64,000 nt of DNA, taken from positions 62,001-126,000 of the forward strand of contig CATKHK010000091.1 of the NCBI GenBank assembly GCA_949751835.1, read 5' to 3'. Under the pieces are notes generated by a model that did not search any database, was not told the origin of the DNA, and was given only the letters and a program-made list of their open reading frames with translations. Positions 1 through 11,345 of the stretch are shown one piece after another. The position numbers and the translations under genes were made by a program. The first letter of the stretch is position 1, and each line of letters begins with the position of its first letter. This DNA is from Blepharisma japonicum. Taxonomy: Eukaryota; Ciliophora; Heterotrichea; Heterotrichida; Blepharismidae.

Positions 1-2502
1 ATTGTTTTCAGGCTTATTTTCAGCGAATTTAAAGAAATTTAATACATGTTTGACTATAATATTTATAGTTTTTAATGTAGAAATTCCAAAATTCGCAAAA
101 AAGCTTGAAGGAAGATGAGAGTTTGTAACTGATGGGCATGCACAAATAATTCTAGCTATATGAATGCAGACTAATTGAGATGTGGAGTCTGCATCTGGGC
201 TATTTTTAATATTAGCAACAGTAGCATTTGGATTGGAAATCATTTGGACGTCGTTTTCAGTATCAATCGGAATTTCTGACATATATTCTTCTATGGTTCC
301 CCAAACATCTTCACCGACTTCATAATAGACTAATGAACCTTTTGAATTTTTGCTTGAAACTACCATTATTGTTTCACATAACAGCTTAAAAGCTTCTTTT
401 CTTAATTCAGACTGGCAGTCAGCTTTTGCAACTAAAGCTGTAAATAATTCAATAATATTATTTCTTTTTTCATTATAATCGTCAACTAATTCTGTTTTTT
501 CTGTAACTTCATGAAGATACCAAAGATTTCAGAAATATAAAATTCTTGCACAGCTAAGTGTGATGTTTGAATTATTAAGGCTATCACTCAAATATTGAGA
601 AATTACATAAGTAAAGTCTTCAAATCTTTCTTTTGTTAATTCTTCTAATATGTCTTTATAAGAAATTAACCCCTCAATTCTTTTCAGCCAGACTTCTAGA
701 ACTCCTTCTTCTCCTTCTAATGTAAACTTTTTGAATTCTTTTTTAAGCTCCTCACAGCAATAATCAGTCAATTTCGTAAGCTCAGTTCTTGAATCTTTTT
801 GTAATGGATGAGGCTCCTTCGCGAATTTGCTGAGGCTTTGTCCAGTTTTCACTAAAGTCTCAGTATTATCTGACTGAAGATGTAAATCAATTAATGCAGA
901 AATCAGCAGATTAAAAGGTGCTTTTAAATCTTTAGAAGCTAAAGCACTAAGATCAAGATAAATAGTAAGCTTTGCAAGTTCATTTGATATTACTTGATTT
1001 GCCCTAAAATACGTAAATAATTGTGACAAATGGGTAATTAAGATTGTGCTGAGATTTACCATTGAATTTTTTGGCTTTTTTTCTGAAAGATTTTGTAAAT
1101 ATTTTAGAGAGGAAATAAGAAAATTTATGATCACTATTTTTTGATCTTCCTGAAGCTCAGCTGTCCCTGGTCTTGAAGAATCTCCAAGAGTTAATAAATC
1201 AGTCATAGCTTCCCATGACCGGATTGCGCTTGTTTTACTCCAAAATGCTTTGACAAAAGGATCAATAAGATATATTTGGCGATTTGAATATTTTAAAAAA
1301 AAATCCACAAGTAAAAGAATAGCTTTTTCAGCATCAATATATTTTCCCTGATCAAGACCAAACCCAGTTGCCATAGTTTCTTTAGGCAAAGAATCATTAA
1401 AAACAGCAGAAATAATGAAATCACATGCAGCGTCTCTAATTTCTTCATTTTCAACCCAAATTAGTCTTGATATTAAATCTTTGTCCTCATCAGTGAATTT
1501 AATAATTTCATTTAATTTTTGGCAAGCTTTAATTGCCTCAATGCAGCATTTATTTTCTATATCATAACACATTGCTATAATTCTTGGCTTTAATTTTATG
1601 AGAAGTCCAATAAATTTGGGATCAATTTCCCAAGTACAAATTTTATTGATAAGCCCTATAACAGCTTCCCTGACTTCTGGAGATTTATCATATAGCATCA
1701 TTCCCATACATTTGAAGGTCTCGTTATTTAAATATCTGCTTGGGTATTTTTCAGCCCAATAACTGATGCATTGTGAGGCTAAAATTCTTATTTCAGGCAT
1801 AATGTCTTTGCATCTAAACCCAATTACTTCTTTTCTTATTGAATCTAGCATTTCAATGAGTTTTTTAATTTTTGTGTCTAATTGAATTTCATGTTCCTTT
1901 AATTCTTCAAGCCTTTGGCTATTGCCACTTTCAGCTTCATTTTGCTTTAAAACCTTTAATTTTTCTTTATCATTGACTTCATTTACTAAAAGATCAAGTA
2001 AAGAATTTCCTAAGCTTACAATCCCAAAAGTGGCGGTATGTCTTATAGGTCGTATTGTCATAAAAGTGAGACTAGATAGCCAATTTATTAAGAAATTCAG
2101 CATAATCCCATCATAAATTTTATCTCCAGCTTCTCTTATGAGATGAAAATAAATTCTATGATACAAGCTTGAATAGTTTTTGAAGCCTTTATTTTTAGAT
2201 ATAAGAGGGTATTCATCACAGTCTTTAGAGTCTTCTTGAATCTTTGATAAGAGATTTTCCATGTCAGACTCTTCAAGATCGTCAAGAGTTACTATGTTTT
2301 TGCTAAGCCCACATGACTGAAGGATTAATGATAAAAATGAAGCCAAAGCTTCTTTTTCATGAGTGGAATATAGCTGAAGCCAATCTACTATAAGAGCTCG
2401 AGGGTCTAGAATTTCATTGTGAAGTGGATCAAAGTAGTCTTTAGTTGTGGAAGAGTTTGACTCAGATCCTTGATCCCGCTTTTTTCTTGAATTTAGTGAC
2501 AT
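1..2502 (-). CDS. Cohesin subunit STAG/Scc3 homologue (3' end outside window)
   Basis: This encodes the HEAT-repeat subunit of cohesin that binds the kleisin and loads onto DNA in the nucleus. The stretch from about residue 50 to 320 follows the STAG family: an N-terminal DWLQLY helix, a PIRHTAT segment that matches the family's RAFRHTST, then a coiled region and the EIRILASQCISYW and MLYDKSPEVRE segments of the stromalin-conservative region. I chose the Met at 2502 (MSLNSRKK) because residues upstream of it are AT-rich and unlike the family. A TGA at 529-531 is read as Trp; beyond it the frame stays open to base 1, giving 834 visible codons, so the C-terminus lies off the window. Condensin HEAT subunits were the alternative, but the N-terminal block fits STAG better. 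Confidence 0.85.
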
Positions 2503-2937
2503 TTTATATAATAAATCAATTTTTAGAAAATTTAAATTTAAGGAGGCTGCACAAGGCGATACTTTGACAGTATTCAGATAAATAAAATCGAAATACATTT
2601 TAATATTTATTTAATAAATTGAAAATAATTTTCTATTAAGGATTATTTATCATTATTTTTGGAATTATTATAGAAGAATTATATTTCGTTGCATATAGAC
2701 TAATAGTATTTTATTTTTGACAATTTCAATTTAATCATTATTTTTCCAATCTCTAACAATAATTATATTAAACCAAAAAATTTTTCAATTTTCCTATACT
2801 TCTATCACAAATAAATTTAAATTCTTTTCTCTCTAGCATTTCTGATAAAAAATCCCTTTACAAGTATCCATTTTCTCAACGCTTAGAAATGCGTTTTTTG
2901 ATCCATTAGGATAAATGTTTGAAATTAAATTAATCAT
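2503..2937. other. AT-rich intergenic region
   Basis: This gap lies between the STAG start codon and the 3' end of the CCCH gene. It is AT-rich with T and A runs. I see no gene, structured RNA or repeat in it. It must hold the STAG promoter and the CCCH-gene 3' UTR. Confidence 0.5.
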
Positions 2938-3405
2938 TTAGCTCGAGAATGGTCTACTCTCTAATTCTATAAAAATAGCTAATTTACTTTTGCATTTTTC
3001 CTCTGAATTTTTCCTGCTTGAGCTATTGCTTCCTGATGGGGAGGATGATGCTGTGTCAGATGATAAAAGTTTGTGTGAATACATACATTGGGTTCCATTA
3101 AGGCAATACCCATGTTCAATATATTGTTTGCATTCTTTTGCCTTCGGGATCTTTCCTGTCTCTGTTTTCTCTCTTAATTCATGTCCTCCATGAGCAAAAA
3201 CGCATCTATCGCCAAATTCGCAGGTCCCTGATTCCCAATTTTTGCATATCTCAGTCTTGAATTTCATAAGGAAATTTTTTTCTGCGGTCTTTGCTTTCTT
3301 CCCTGAGGGTGGTTTTGAAGATGATGAGCTGTATTCACTTGAAGTCTCACTATGGGAGGCAGATGAAGCTTTTAGGCCTGTGTTGTTTTCTGAATAAATA
3401 TTCAT
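2938..3405 (-). CDS. Tandem CCCH zinc-finger protein, TTP/TIS11 type
   Basis: A 155-residue protein with two CCCH fingers, the arrangement that binds AU-rich elements in mRNA 3' UTRs and promotes decay in the tristetraprolin family. The first finger follows the FKTEIC lead-in typical of the family and has spacing C-x7-C-x5-C-x3-H, one residue shorter than the usual C-x8. The second is C-x8-C-x5-C-x3-H. Both flanks are Ser-rich, a pattern that in this family often marks phosphorylation-controlled tails. I preferred the start MNIYSENN at 3405; an in-frame Met 22 codons upstream lies in AT-rich sequence. The gene ends at TAA and is divergent from DHFR-TS. RNA targets cannot be read from the sequence. 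Confidence 0.8.
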   Translation of the reverse strand: MNIYSENNTGLKASSASHSETSSEYSSSSSKPPSGKKAKTAEKNFLMKFKTEICKNWESGTCEFGDRCVFAHGGHELREKTETGKIPKAKECKQYIEHGYCLNGTQCMYSHKLLSSDTASSSPSGSNSSSRKNSEEKCKSKLAIFIELESRPFSS

Positions 3406-3657
3406 TTTGTTCAACAAATTAATGTATATAGTAATTTTTCCAATTAAATTACAACTAAATAATTTAGTCAATAATAATCACTAATTAAAATAATAAAAAT
3501 TTATAATTTTCCACACAAAAATTTCTATAAATTATACATGTCACTATTTATGAAACTTAATTCCTCCCACATAGTTATTAAGCATATATAATATTTTTAT
3601 TTCCTATAAAGTTAAATTCGTAATGTCAAGATTCTCATTAACTGAATGATATAAAAA

Positions 3658-5097
3658 ATGGAAGAACCGCGAAATTTTGTTTTAGTAGTTGCTGCTTGCA
3701 AAAATCTAGGAATTGGCTACGAAGGCGCAATTCCTTGGAAAATTCCTGAAGATCTCAAACATTTCAAAACCCTCACTTTAACAGGTCCTCAAACCAACAC
3801 TGTGATAATGGGTCGTAAAACTTGGGAATCCATCCCATTGAAATACCGCCCTCTCCCATCTCGTAAAAACATCATCGTTTCTAAAACCCTCCCTCCTACT
3901 GAAGGTATAGAAATTTATCCAACCCTTACAGAAGCAATATCAGCCTCCACAGGTCTTTGTTTTATAATTGGCGGGACTCAGATTTTTCAAGAATGCCTGT
4001 CCCCTCCTTTGGTTTCCTATTGCTCTCAGATCTATCTTACACGTATTTCCAATGATTTTAAATGTGATGTTTTCTTGCCAGCTACCTCAAAAACTCTTTT
4101 TCAAGAGCCTTTATTTGAAGGGTTTTCAATATCATCAATATCCAAAACCAAATGCTATTCTAACATTACTTATGATTTTTGTACATTTTGTAATAATAGT
4201 TTACCACCTCAGCCTCAGTTCATTAAATACCCTCCTCATGAAGAATATCAGTACTTAGATTTGATTAAAGAAATTATTTCTAACGGAAATAGGCGAGATG
4301 ACAGAACTCATATAGGGACAATTTCATTATTTGGGAAAATGATGAGATTTGACTTGAGCGAAAGTTTCCCTTTGTTGACGACTAAGCTTGTATTTTGGAA
4401 AGGTGTTGTAGAGGAGTTATTGTGGTTTATTAAAGGGTCTACTAATGCTAAAGAATTAAGTGAAAAAGGTGTTAAAATTTGGGATGGCAATGGAAGTAGG
4501 CCATTTTTAGACTCTTTAGGGTTCACTGATAGAGAAGAAGGAGATTTAGGTCCTGTCTATGGCTTTCAGTGGAGGCATTTTGGAGCCGAATATAAAGATA
4601 TGCGTACTGATTACTCAGGGCAAGGGTTTGATCAGTTAGCTGAAGTGATAAATTTAATCAAAACTGATCCAGATTCAAGAAGAATCATCCTAAGCGCATG
4701 GAATCCAATTGCTCAGCCTCTTATGGCATTGCCTCCTTGCCATGTATTATCTCAGTTTTATGTAAGTAATGGAAAATTATCATGTATGCTATACCAAAGA
4801 TCAGGAGATGTCGGGCTTGGAATACCTTTTAATATCGCTTCCTATTCATTATTAACTTGCTTAATTGCACAAGTTTGTGGTCTTGAAAGAGGTGAATTTG
4901 TTCATATTGTCGGAGATACTCATGTGTATTCAACTCATGTCGACCCTCTTGAAACTCAGCTTAACAGAAATCCTTATCCTTTCCCTCAGTTAAAATTAAA
5001 TGCAAATGTCAAAGAAATTGATCAATTTTCAAGTGAGGATATTGAGCTTATTGGGTATTACAAGCATGGGAGAATCCAAATGGAAATGGCTTTATAA
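3658..5097 (+). CDS. DHFR-TS: Bifunctional dihydrofolate reductase-thymidylate synthase
   Basis: A single 479-residue chain carries DHFR at about residues 1-185 and thymidylate synthase at about 200-479, the fusion typical of ciliates, apicomplexans and plants. TS methylates dUMP using methylene-THF, and DHFR regenerates THF. DHFR landmarks are the early VVAACKNLGIG and IPWKIPEDL segments and GRKTWESIP. TS landmarks are FQWRHFGAEY, the catalytic Cys361 in LPPCHVLSQF, and the terminal GRIQMEMAL. No intron is needed and every Trp is TGG. The start follows an A-rich leader. Only 252 bp separate its ATG from that of the divergent CCCH gene. The junction linker is short, as in other protist fusions. 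Confidence 0.97.
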   Translation: MEEPRNFVLVVAACKNLGIGYEGAIPWKIPEDLKHFKTLTLTGPQTNTVIMGRKTWESIPLKYRPLPSRKNIIVSKTLPPTEGIEIYPTLTEAISASTGLCFIIGGTQIFQECLSPPLVSYCSQIYLTRISNDFKCDVFLPATSKTLFQEPLFEGFSISSISKTKCYSNITYDFCTFCNNSLPPQPQFIKYPPHEEYQYLDLIKEIISNGNRRDDRTHIGTISLFGKMMRFDLSESFPLLTTKLVFWKGVVEELLWFIKGSTNAKELSEKGVKIWDGNGSRPFLDSLGFTDREEGDLGPVYGFQWRHFGAEYKDMRTDYSGQGFDQLAEVINLIKTDPDSRRIILSAWNPIAQPLMALPPCHVLSQFYVSNGKLSCMLYQRSGDVGLGIPFNIASYSLLTCLIAQVCGLERGEFVHIVGDTHVYSTHVDPLETQLNRNPYPFPQLKLNANVKEIDQFSSEDIELIGYYKHGRIQMEMAL

Positions 5098-5247
5098 TTA
5101 ATTTAGATATTATCTAAAATAAATTAATATAGAGGAAAAAGGAAATTTTTCATATGACTTAAGAAACAGAAGAGATTTTAATCTAAATTTTTAAATTTTA
5201 TGATTTGGTTAACATTATTTATTTTTGGTTTCATCATGATTATTTCC

Positions 5248-7915
5248 TTAAAAAATACCTTCTGTTGATATCCTCCAAAACTTAATTGTACCATCAACAC
5301 TAGCAGAAGCAAATATTAGCTTTCCACTATTTACAAATTGAACTGAACTAACAGATTTATGATGATATGGAAGCAATTTGATTATATTTCCTTTCCAAAT
5401 ATTCAGCACTCTTATGAAGCCATTAAAGTACCCAACAACCAAATAATTTTCACATTGAGAAATAGCTATTGATCTTATAATCCCTCCATTTGTTTTCATT
5501 TTCATAATAAGTTGTTGTGTATTTATATCCCAAAGATTAATTAATCCATCTACATGAGCTGAAACCAAACAATTTCTAGATGGAATAAAAGATAAACAGG
5601 AAGTCTCCTTCATCCGTCTTTTGCCAAAACTCACAAAATTTTTTTTATTAATTCTCCATAAATTCAATTTCCTATCACAACTTGCTCCTGCAATAAAGTT
5701 TCCACATGGAGAAAATTTGATACAAGTAATCGCTTTATTATGCTTTAAAAAATAATTTTCTGATGGATTTATTATATTTCATACCTTGATATTGAAATTT
5801 AATAGCCCAGTCCCAATAAAATTGTCATCAAAAGATAAATCAAGTGCTGTTACTGTTTCATTAACTTTAATCTTGCTTAAAGGATGTTGATTTAAAACGT
5901 CTCAGAAAATCACTAAGTTATCTATGCTTAAAGAAACCAGAAAATACGTAATTTTAGAGAAAATCACATATATAACTATAGCATTGTGTCCTTTAAGCTT
6001 AAATATTTTTATATTTTTTTTGACATTTTGGATTTTTATTGATTTTGAATTATTTGTATATGCCATATATTTCCCATCATATGAAAAAGATATAGAAGTA
6101 ACTTCTTTATAAGAATAAGAACTAGAATGGTCTTCTAAAGCTTTGGCATCTCATATTTCTATAGAATTTTCTCTTATCTTTACAACTACGTATTTTCCAT
6201 CTGGAGAAAACGATAGTCATCGCTTATTGAAAAATGTCTCATTGAACCACTTTATTTCTTCTTGGCCATTTTTTGCCAAGCATGCCATAAGTGGGACGTT
6301 TTTCAATGATATACCTACATATGATAACGCTAAATCCTTCTTTAAGAGAAGTAAGTTTTTTGCTGCTCTTAATGGGTTTAGAAATTTACAATGATTTAGC
6401 TGGCTATTATAAGAGGGGTAAGCTAAAAATGCTTTTAGATGAGACGAAATTTGTTTTAATTGATTTTATGATATTTCCTGTTGCTATATCTCATATTCTG
6501 ATTTTAAAATCATCACAATCAGTTATTAAATATCTTGAACATAGAGAAAATGAGGCAACTGTTGCAGACAGAGGATGCGGGAGTCTGTATTTATATTTTC
6601 CTATATCCTCAGTACAAAAAACTGGCACGATAAAGCTAAAGGTACCAAGAGCAATATATTTGCCACAAGAAGAATATTCAATTGAAGATATAACAACCCT
6701 TATGCTAAATGAACTTATCATTAAACCTGTGGTAACATTTCATATTCTTAAAAAGCCATCACGACTTCCAACAGCAATAAATTCTCCTTTTGGAGAAAAT
6801 GCAATAGAAGTTACGAAATTAGTTGGTCCATTTAGCTCTGCGAATTTATTTTCACGCGTAATGTCCCATATATGTAACATATTAGAGTTATCAGCAATTG
6901 CAAGAAAAGACCCATCCTTTGATAAAGCAGCCACTTTTATTGATTTTTTATGTTTGAATTCTTTAAAAACACAACCACTCTTAATATCTTGCAAAAACAC
7001 AGCATCATTATAAATATAAGCCAAAAAATCTTTATTTCAGGAAAAAGTGGTATTCCAATCAGACAGTATATTTTTAAATGGAGGAAACTGGCCGAACCTC
7101 ACATCTGTTAAATCGCAGTCCTTGAAATTTGTATCATAAATATTAGCAAAAGAAAAATCCACCCTTTTCAGATTGCTTCCTTGAAAATTAGAATTGATTA
7201 TGAGTGCTTCTGAGAGATCTGCGCCTTTAATTTTAATTCCATGCAAATCTTTATTGATAAATTTATATTTGGAATAATTTAAGATTGTTATTGCGTTGCC
7301 GGAAGCATATTTTAGGCCTTTATGGTCTCTTGATTGCAAAGTAATGATAAGTAGTTTGGCTTGCAATTCTTCAGTCGCTAAGATTTTAAAGCATTTTAAT
7401 ATTTCTTTAAAGTTTATAAAGTTGATTTTATTTATGTAGCTTACTTTTAGGGAGGAAATATCTGTTATTCGAAGTATATGAGTAGCGAGAACGATAGAAA
7501 TTTTATAGAAAAGGTTTTGGGAAACAAGCTTTGGATATGGAGAGGGGAATCGAGTTTTTGAGAATAAATACTGCAACTCTAGAGTGTCTGGATAGCTTGA
7601 GTCAAGTTTTCTATTGTGAGTATTCAGAGAACAAATAATAATTTCAGCATAATTGATGGCAGAATATAAAGATACTTCAATATTCTCAGCTGTTTTTGTA
7701 TAAATGATTCCTTTTATAGGTAGGATATCCTCAAATTTGCAAATTTTTTGGGCATAATTCTGAAAGAATAAGGATACCCCTTTATGCTGAAGGCCTGGGA
7801 AACTTTCTATGTGCTCAATAATATGTACCTGACAAAATAAATGCCCATTCAATGAACATGCACATATAAAACTTGGAATAATTTTACACTTCTTTTGCTC
7901 ACATTGTAAAGCCAT
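5248..7915 (-). CDS. B-box-like / pentapeptide / WD40 repeat protein with one frame change
   Basis: The N-terminus (from Met at 7915) has a Cys/His module, C-x4-C-x7-C-x-C-x7-C-x2-H-x3-H-x8-H, resembling a B-box zinc site. It is followed by an A(D/N)LxxxxF pentapeptide-like stretch (about 7080-7260) and then a long series of WD40 repeats ending in IWD, RIW, KVW, LWDI and KFWRI strands. Many of those tryptophans are TGA codons. The reading frame shifts by one base near 6390-6440: sequence on both sides gives good WD repeats, but TAA/TAG codons lie between them in the upstream frame and no 15-16 nt intron fits. It is either an assembly indel (a short A run is close by) or real gene damage. WD40 propellers are scaffolds; the partners are unknown. 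Confidence 0.75.
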
Positions 7916-8351
7916 ATTATTATATATCATGTAGAAAATTTGTATCATTAATAGATAATTAATTATTATTAAATTCAAACAATTTTTCTGGAATTTATAA
8001 AAATATTTAGCTTATTCACATAATTATGCTAATATTATAAGAAAAATTTAATTAATATTAATATTAAAAATATGACTATAAATTAAAGCCTTAAATAGAC
8101 AGTAAGATTTACTTAACGATTAGAAACATATTAGAAATTATTTTACTACTTATTTTATTGTAACTTATGCAAGATAATATGGCATTCAGCTCACCAGAAT
8201 GCATAATGTGAAATATGGAGTTTATTAAAATTAATTTATATGACAAAAAACTATACATTTTACTTAACGAATTTACTAATTCTCATGAAATCATTCTAAG
8301 CATATAAATTCACCATATTCATTGGTGTCTTATAATTAAATAAATAGCTAT
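7916..8351. other. AT-rich intergenic region between divergent genes
   Basis: This gap lies between the divergent starts of the WD40 gene and the C2H2 zinc-finger gene and presumably holds both promoters. It is AT-rich. I recognise no coding, RNA or repeat signal. Confidence 0.5.
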
Positions 8352-8873
8352 ATGTCAGCAACGCTCATCCCAAATTTCCAATGCATAGCTTCTCCACAGC
8401 ATTATGAATATTGCTGTGAGCTATGCGGAGTTGGGTTTGATTCTCCTCATCAGTTTAGAGACCATTTGATTCAAGATTTCGAGCTTGACCACGATTCGAT
8501 TTCCTTTTTGCAATTCAGGTTGGGATTAGATTACGAGACAAAATACTCTCCTAAATCACTAGAAACCCCAAAATCTCCTTGTTCTTGCTCAACAGACGAG
8601 TCAGAATGCGACGAAGTTGAATGCCAAACCTGTGGGAAGTTTTACAAAGGCCATAAAGGACTCCAACAACACATAGGGAAAGCTCACTCTAATAAAGAGA
8701 AAGGAGTAATCTGCAGCATATGCCACAAGACGTTCAAGCACCAGCATGCTCTCACTTTCCATGATAGACAAGTGCACCAAAAGGCTACTCGAGTGAATTG
8801 TGAAATATGCGGCTTGACTGTTTACAACAAGTATATGCTTATCAAGCATATCAGTAAGCAGCACCCTTCTTAA
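8352..8873 (+). CDS. C2H2 zinc-finger protein
   Basis: A 173-residue protein with four zinc fingers. The first, near residues 21-50, has an enlarged spacing between Cys and His pairs. The other three, in the C-terminal half, have regular C-x2-C...H-x4/5-H spacing (CQTCGKFY, CSICHKTF and CEICGLTV starts). A Ser/Cys/acidic linker separates the first finger from the rest. Such fingers bind DNA, RNA or protein, so a nucleic-acid-binding regulator is likely, but no specific family is recognised. The start ATG is the first in frame after a short AT leader, and no intron is needed. The antisense reading frame here is a shadow. Confidence 0.85.
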   Translation: MSATLIPNFQCIASPQHYEYCCELCGVGFDSPHQFRDHLIQDFELDHDSISFLQFRLGLDYETKYSPKSLETPKSPCSCSTDESECDEVECQTCGKFYKGHKGLQQHIGKAHSNKEKGVICSICHKTFKHQHALTFHDRQVHQKATRVNCEICGLTVYNKYMLIKHISKQHPS

Positions 8874-9208
8874 ATGTACATATGATAAATAATGTAAATA
8901 CCTTTGTATATAAAAAATTTGTGTTTCAGAAGGGATAGAAAATAATCTTAAAACAAAGTTTTGTAGACAAGGACGGAGAAAATCAAAACCAGGCTTAAGG
9001 GTGAAACGTCTAAAATAGGGTACAGATTTAAAATTTGAGGCCATCATTTATTGATTTAAAATGAGATTTTAGTAAGAATTCAACTGCTTCAAATCCAAAG
9101 TTGCTGATAAAATCATATAAATGATGGAAATTTTTAATTGTCTATTAATCAAAAATTTATTTAAATTTTCTTATAATTCTATGAGGATATTTCGTTATTC
9201 AATTATAA
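8874..9208. other. Intergenic region
   Basis: This gap lies between the C2H2 gene and the next gene on the same strand. It is AT-rich with one moderately GC-richer patch around 8930-9010. No gene or structured RNA was recognised. Confidence 0.4.
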
Positions 9209-9778
9209 ATGTCAAGTATCTTTATGGTATCAGAAAATCAAACTGATTTTTCTGCTGAAAGCCTTTTTGATCAAATGGATATAGAAAATGCAGGAATCCT
9301 GTATCTTGAGAATTTTAAAGCATTATTAAGGCTTATAGAGCCTTCTCAGTCAGTCCTTGTGAAGCAGGTGCTTTCGAATTATATTTTCGATTATAAAAAT
9401 TTCGAAATTACAAGAAATGACTTTGTGAAACTTTACAATAGTTATGCGGAAACTAACCAGCTTCAATACACTAGACAAATAAGAGCCCCAGTTAGAGTAA
9501 AAATTAATTTGAAAGAATTGATGACAGGGCAAACATTGAAAAATTCAAAAAATATAAATGAACCTTTCAGCCAAAGAGTGCTTAGAAGAATAAATGTTGA
9601 TAAAAATTCAAGCACTGGGAATAGCAGTTTGAGACATATTTTAGATGAAAGCGAGGTTGTATGTAAAAGGTAACAAACATTTAGCATTTCTAAAATGTTA
9701 GATAGTGAAAGTAAATATAAAAAGAGACCAACTCAGTCATGAAATGAAGAAAACTTTGTTAGAGAACTTAAAGGATAA
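9209..9778 (+). CDS. Small EF-hand-like protein, spliced
   Basis: Two exons, 9209-9669 and 9685-9778, are separated by a 15-nt intron (starts GTAAC, ends TTTAG). Splicing replaces an early TAA with a further 30 codons, including one TGA Trp, and yields 184 residues ending at TAA. Residues 15-75 resemble a pair of degenerate EF-hands (FDQMDIENAGILYLENF) in which the canonical Ca2+ ligands are largely missing, so calcium binding is doubtful. The C-terminal half is basic and Ser/Asn-rich. I do not recognise a specific family. It could be a cytoskeletal or axonemal accessory protein, but that is a guess. Confidence 0.7.
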
Positions 9779-9906
9779 TATTTTAAATAACTGCTCTTAT
9801 CATCTGTAAAATATTCTTTTAATATTTTGCATAGTCGATAACTTTAAATATTCATATTTTTCTATTCAAAAATCATCTCCCTAATTAAATTAAGGTTTTA
9901 TTACTA

Positions 9907-11325
9907 TTAATGCTTTTGCGCAAGCACTCTTTGGTATCCTTCTAAAGTTTCGATATTTCTAACAGACTCCACTGGGTTTTTGCGGGCTGCTGGATGTTCA
10001 GCCCAATATTTATTGATCCTGTCTTCCATTTCAGCTCGGAAATTCTTAATCAGTCCTTGTACAGGCCAAGCTGCTGCGTCTCCTAATGCACAAATGGTAT
10101 GCCCTTCAATTTGCCTTGTAAGCTCCTCTAGCATGTCAATTTCTGCAAAATCAGCATTTCCATACTTAATTCTTGTTAAAATATCAACAAGCCAGGTTGT
10201 TCCTTCTCTGCAAGGAGTACATTGTCCACAGGATTCGTGCTTATAGAACTTAGATAAACGTAAAATGCAGTCGATAATGTCTACGGATTTATCAATTACA
10301 ATAACAGCAGCAGTCCCAAGTCCAGACTGAACCTCTCTTAAAGCATCATAATCCATCAATACAGTTTCACATATTCTTCTCGGCAAAATTGGCACTGATG
10401 ACCCACCTGGAATAATCCCTAACAAATTATCCCATCCTCCTTTTACCCCTCCACAATGCCTATCAATAAGCTCTTTTAGTGGAATCGACATTTCTTCTTC
10501 TACCGTACAAGGATTATTTACATGCCCCGATATACAAAATAGCTTAGTCCCAGCATTTCCTTTTCTCCCAAATGAGCTAAACCAACTTGCCCCTCTCCTC
10601 ATAATTGTCGGTACAACCGACACTGTTTCTACATTAGTGACAGTGGTCGGACACCCATACAGCCCCATATTTGCTGGGAATGGCGGCTTCATCCTGGGTT
10701 TTCCTTGTTTTCCTTCTAAGCTTTCTAATAATGCACTTTCTTCTCCACAAATATAAGCTCCAGCTCCTCTATGTAAATAAATATCATAATCAATTCCAGA
10801 GCCACATGCATTTTTCCCTAAAAATCCGCCAGCGTAGGCTTCATCAATTGCAGCTTGGATGATATTGGCTTCATGCCAAAACTCGCCTCTCATATAGATA
10901 TAGCCAGCTCTAGCCCTCATAGAGGTCCCTACAATAAGCATTCCTTCTAGCAGCTTATGAGGGTCGTGACGGAGAATTTCACGATCTTTACAAGTTCCAG
11001 GCTCTGACTCATCAGCGTTGACGACTAAATAAGAAGTGCGGCCGTCAGATTTCTTCGGCATAAAAGAGTATTTTAAGCCTGAAGGAAAGCCAGCTCCACC
11101 ACGTCCACGAAGACCACTATCTTTGATTTCTTGGATTAGCCAATCTGGTCCCATTGATAAGATGTCCTTAGTTTGGTGCCAGTCTCCTCGTTTTAAAGCA
11201 CCTTTGAGCAGAGGGTCGCCGTCTTTGTAGACATTTGTGAAGATGCGGTCTTGGTCTTTTAAGCCACCATAGGTACGTTCTGCAAAAGACCGTTTAAGTA
11301 AGCCTCTTGTAAATCTTCCAAGCAT
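9907..11325 (-). CDS. NDUFV1: NADH dehydrogenase flavoprotein 1 (complex I 51-kDa subunit)
   Basis: A 472-residue nuclear-encoded subunit of mitochondrial complex I that oxidises NADH with FMN and passes electrons to a 4Fe-4S cluster. The N-terminus, [17 protein letters not shown], is basic and amphipathic like a mitochondrial presequence. The FMN/NADH fold shows [12 protein letters not shown] and [16 protein letters not shown]. The cluster ligands are [12 protein letters not shown] and the later Cys in [10 protein letters not shown]. Length and motif order match the family, all tryptophans are TGG and no intron is needed. The start codon lies only 20 bp from the start codon of the divergent arrestin-like gene. 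Confidence 0.97.
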   Translation of the reverse strand: MLGRFTRGLLKRSFAERTYGGLKDQDRIFTNVYKDGDPLLKGALKRGDWHQTKDILSMGPDWLIQEIKDSGLRGRGGAGFPSGLKYSFMPKKSDGRTSYLVVNADESEPGTCKDREILRHDPHKLLEGMLIVGTSMRARAGYIYMRGEFWHEANIIQAAIDEAYAGGFLGKNACGSGIDYDIYLHRGAGAYICGEESALLESLEGKQGKPRMKPPFPANMGLYGCPTTVTNVETVSVVPTIMRRGASWFSSFGRKGNAGTKLFCISGHVNNPCTVEEEMSIPLKELIDRHCGGVKGGWDNLLGIIPGGSSVPILPRRICETVLMDYDALREVQSGLGTAAVIVIDKSVDIIDCILRLSKFYKHESCGQCTPCREGTTWLVDILTRIKYGNADFAEIDMLEELTRQIEGHTICALGDAAAWPVQGLIKNFRAEMEDRINKYWAEHPAARKNPVESVRNIETLEGYQRVLAQKH

Positions 11326-11345
11326 TTTTTATATGAAAATTTATT

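Noticed and set aside
6290-7013. Plus-strand frame of 240 codons
   Set aside because: It lies antisense to the WD40 repeats and shows no domain; the minus strand has clear repeat structure.
8601-9047. Long minus-strand frame overlapping the C2H2 gene
   Set aside because: It is antisense to a clear zinc-finger gene and has no domain resemblance, so I treat it as a shadow.
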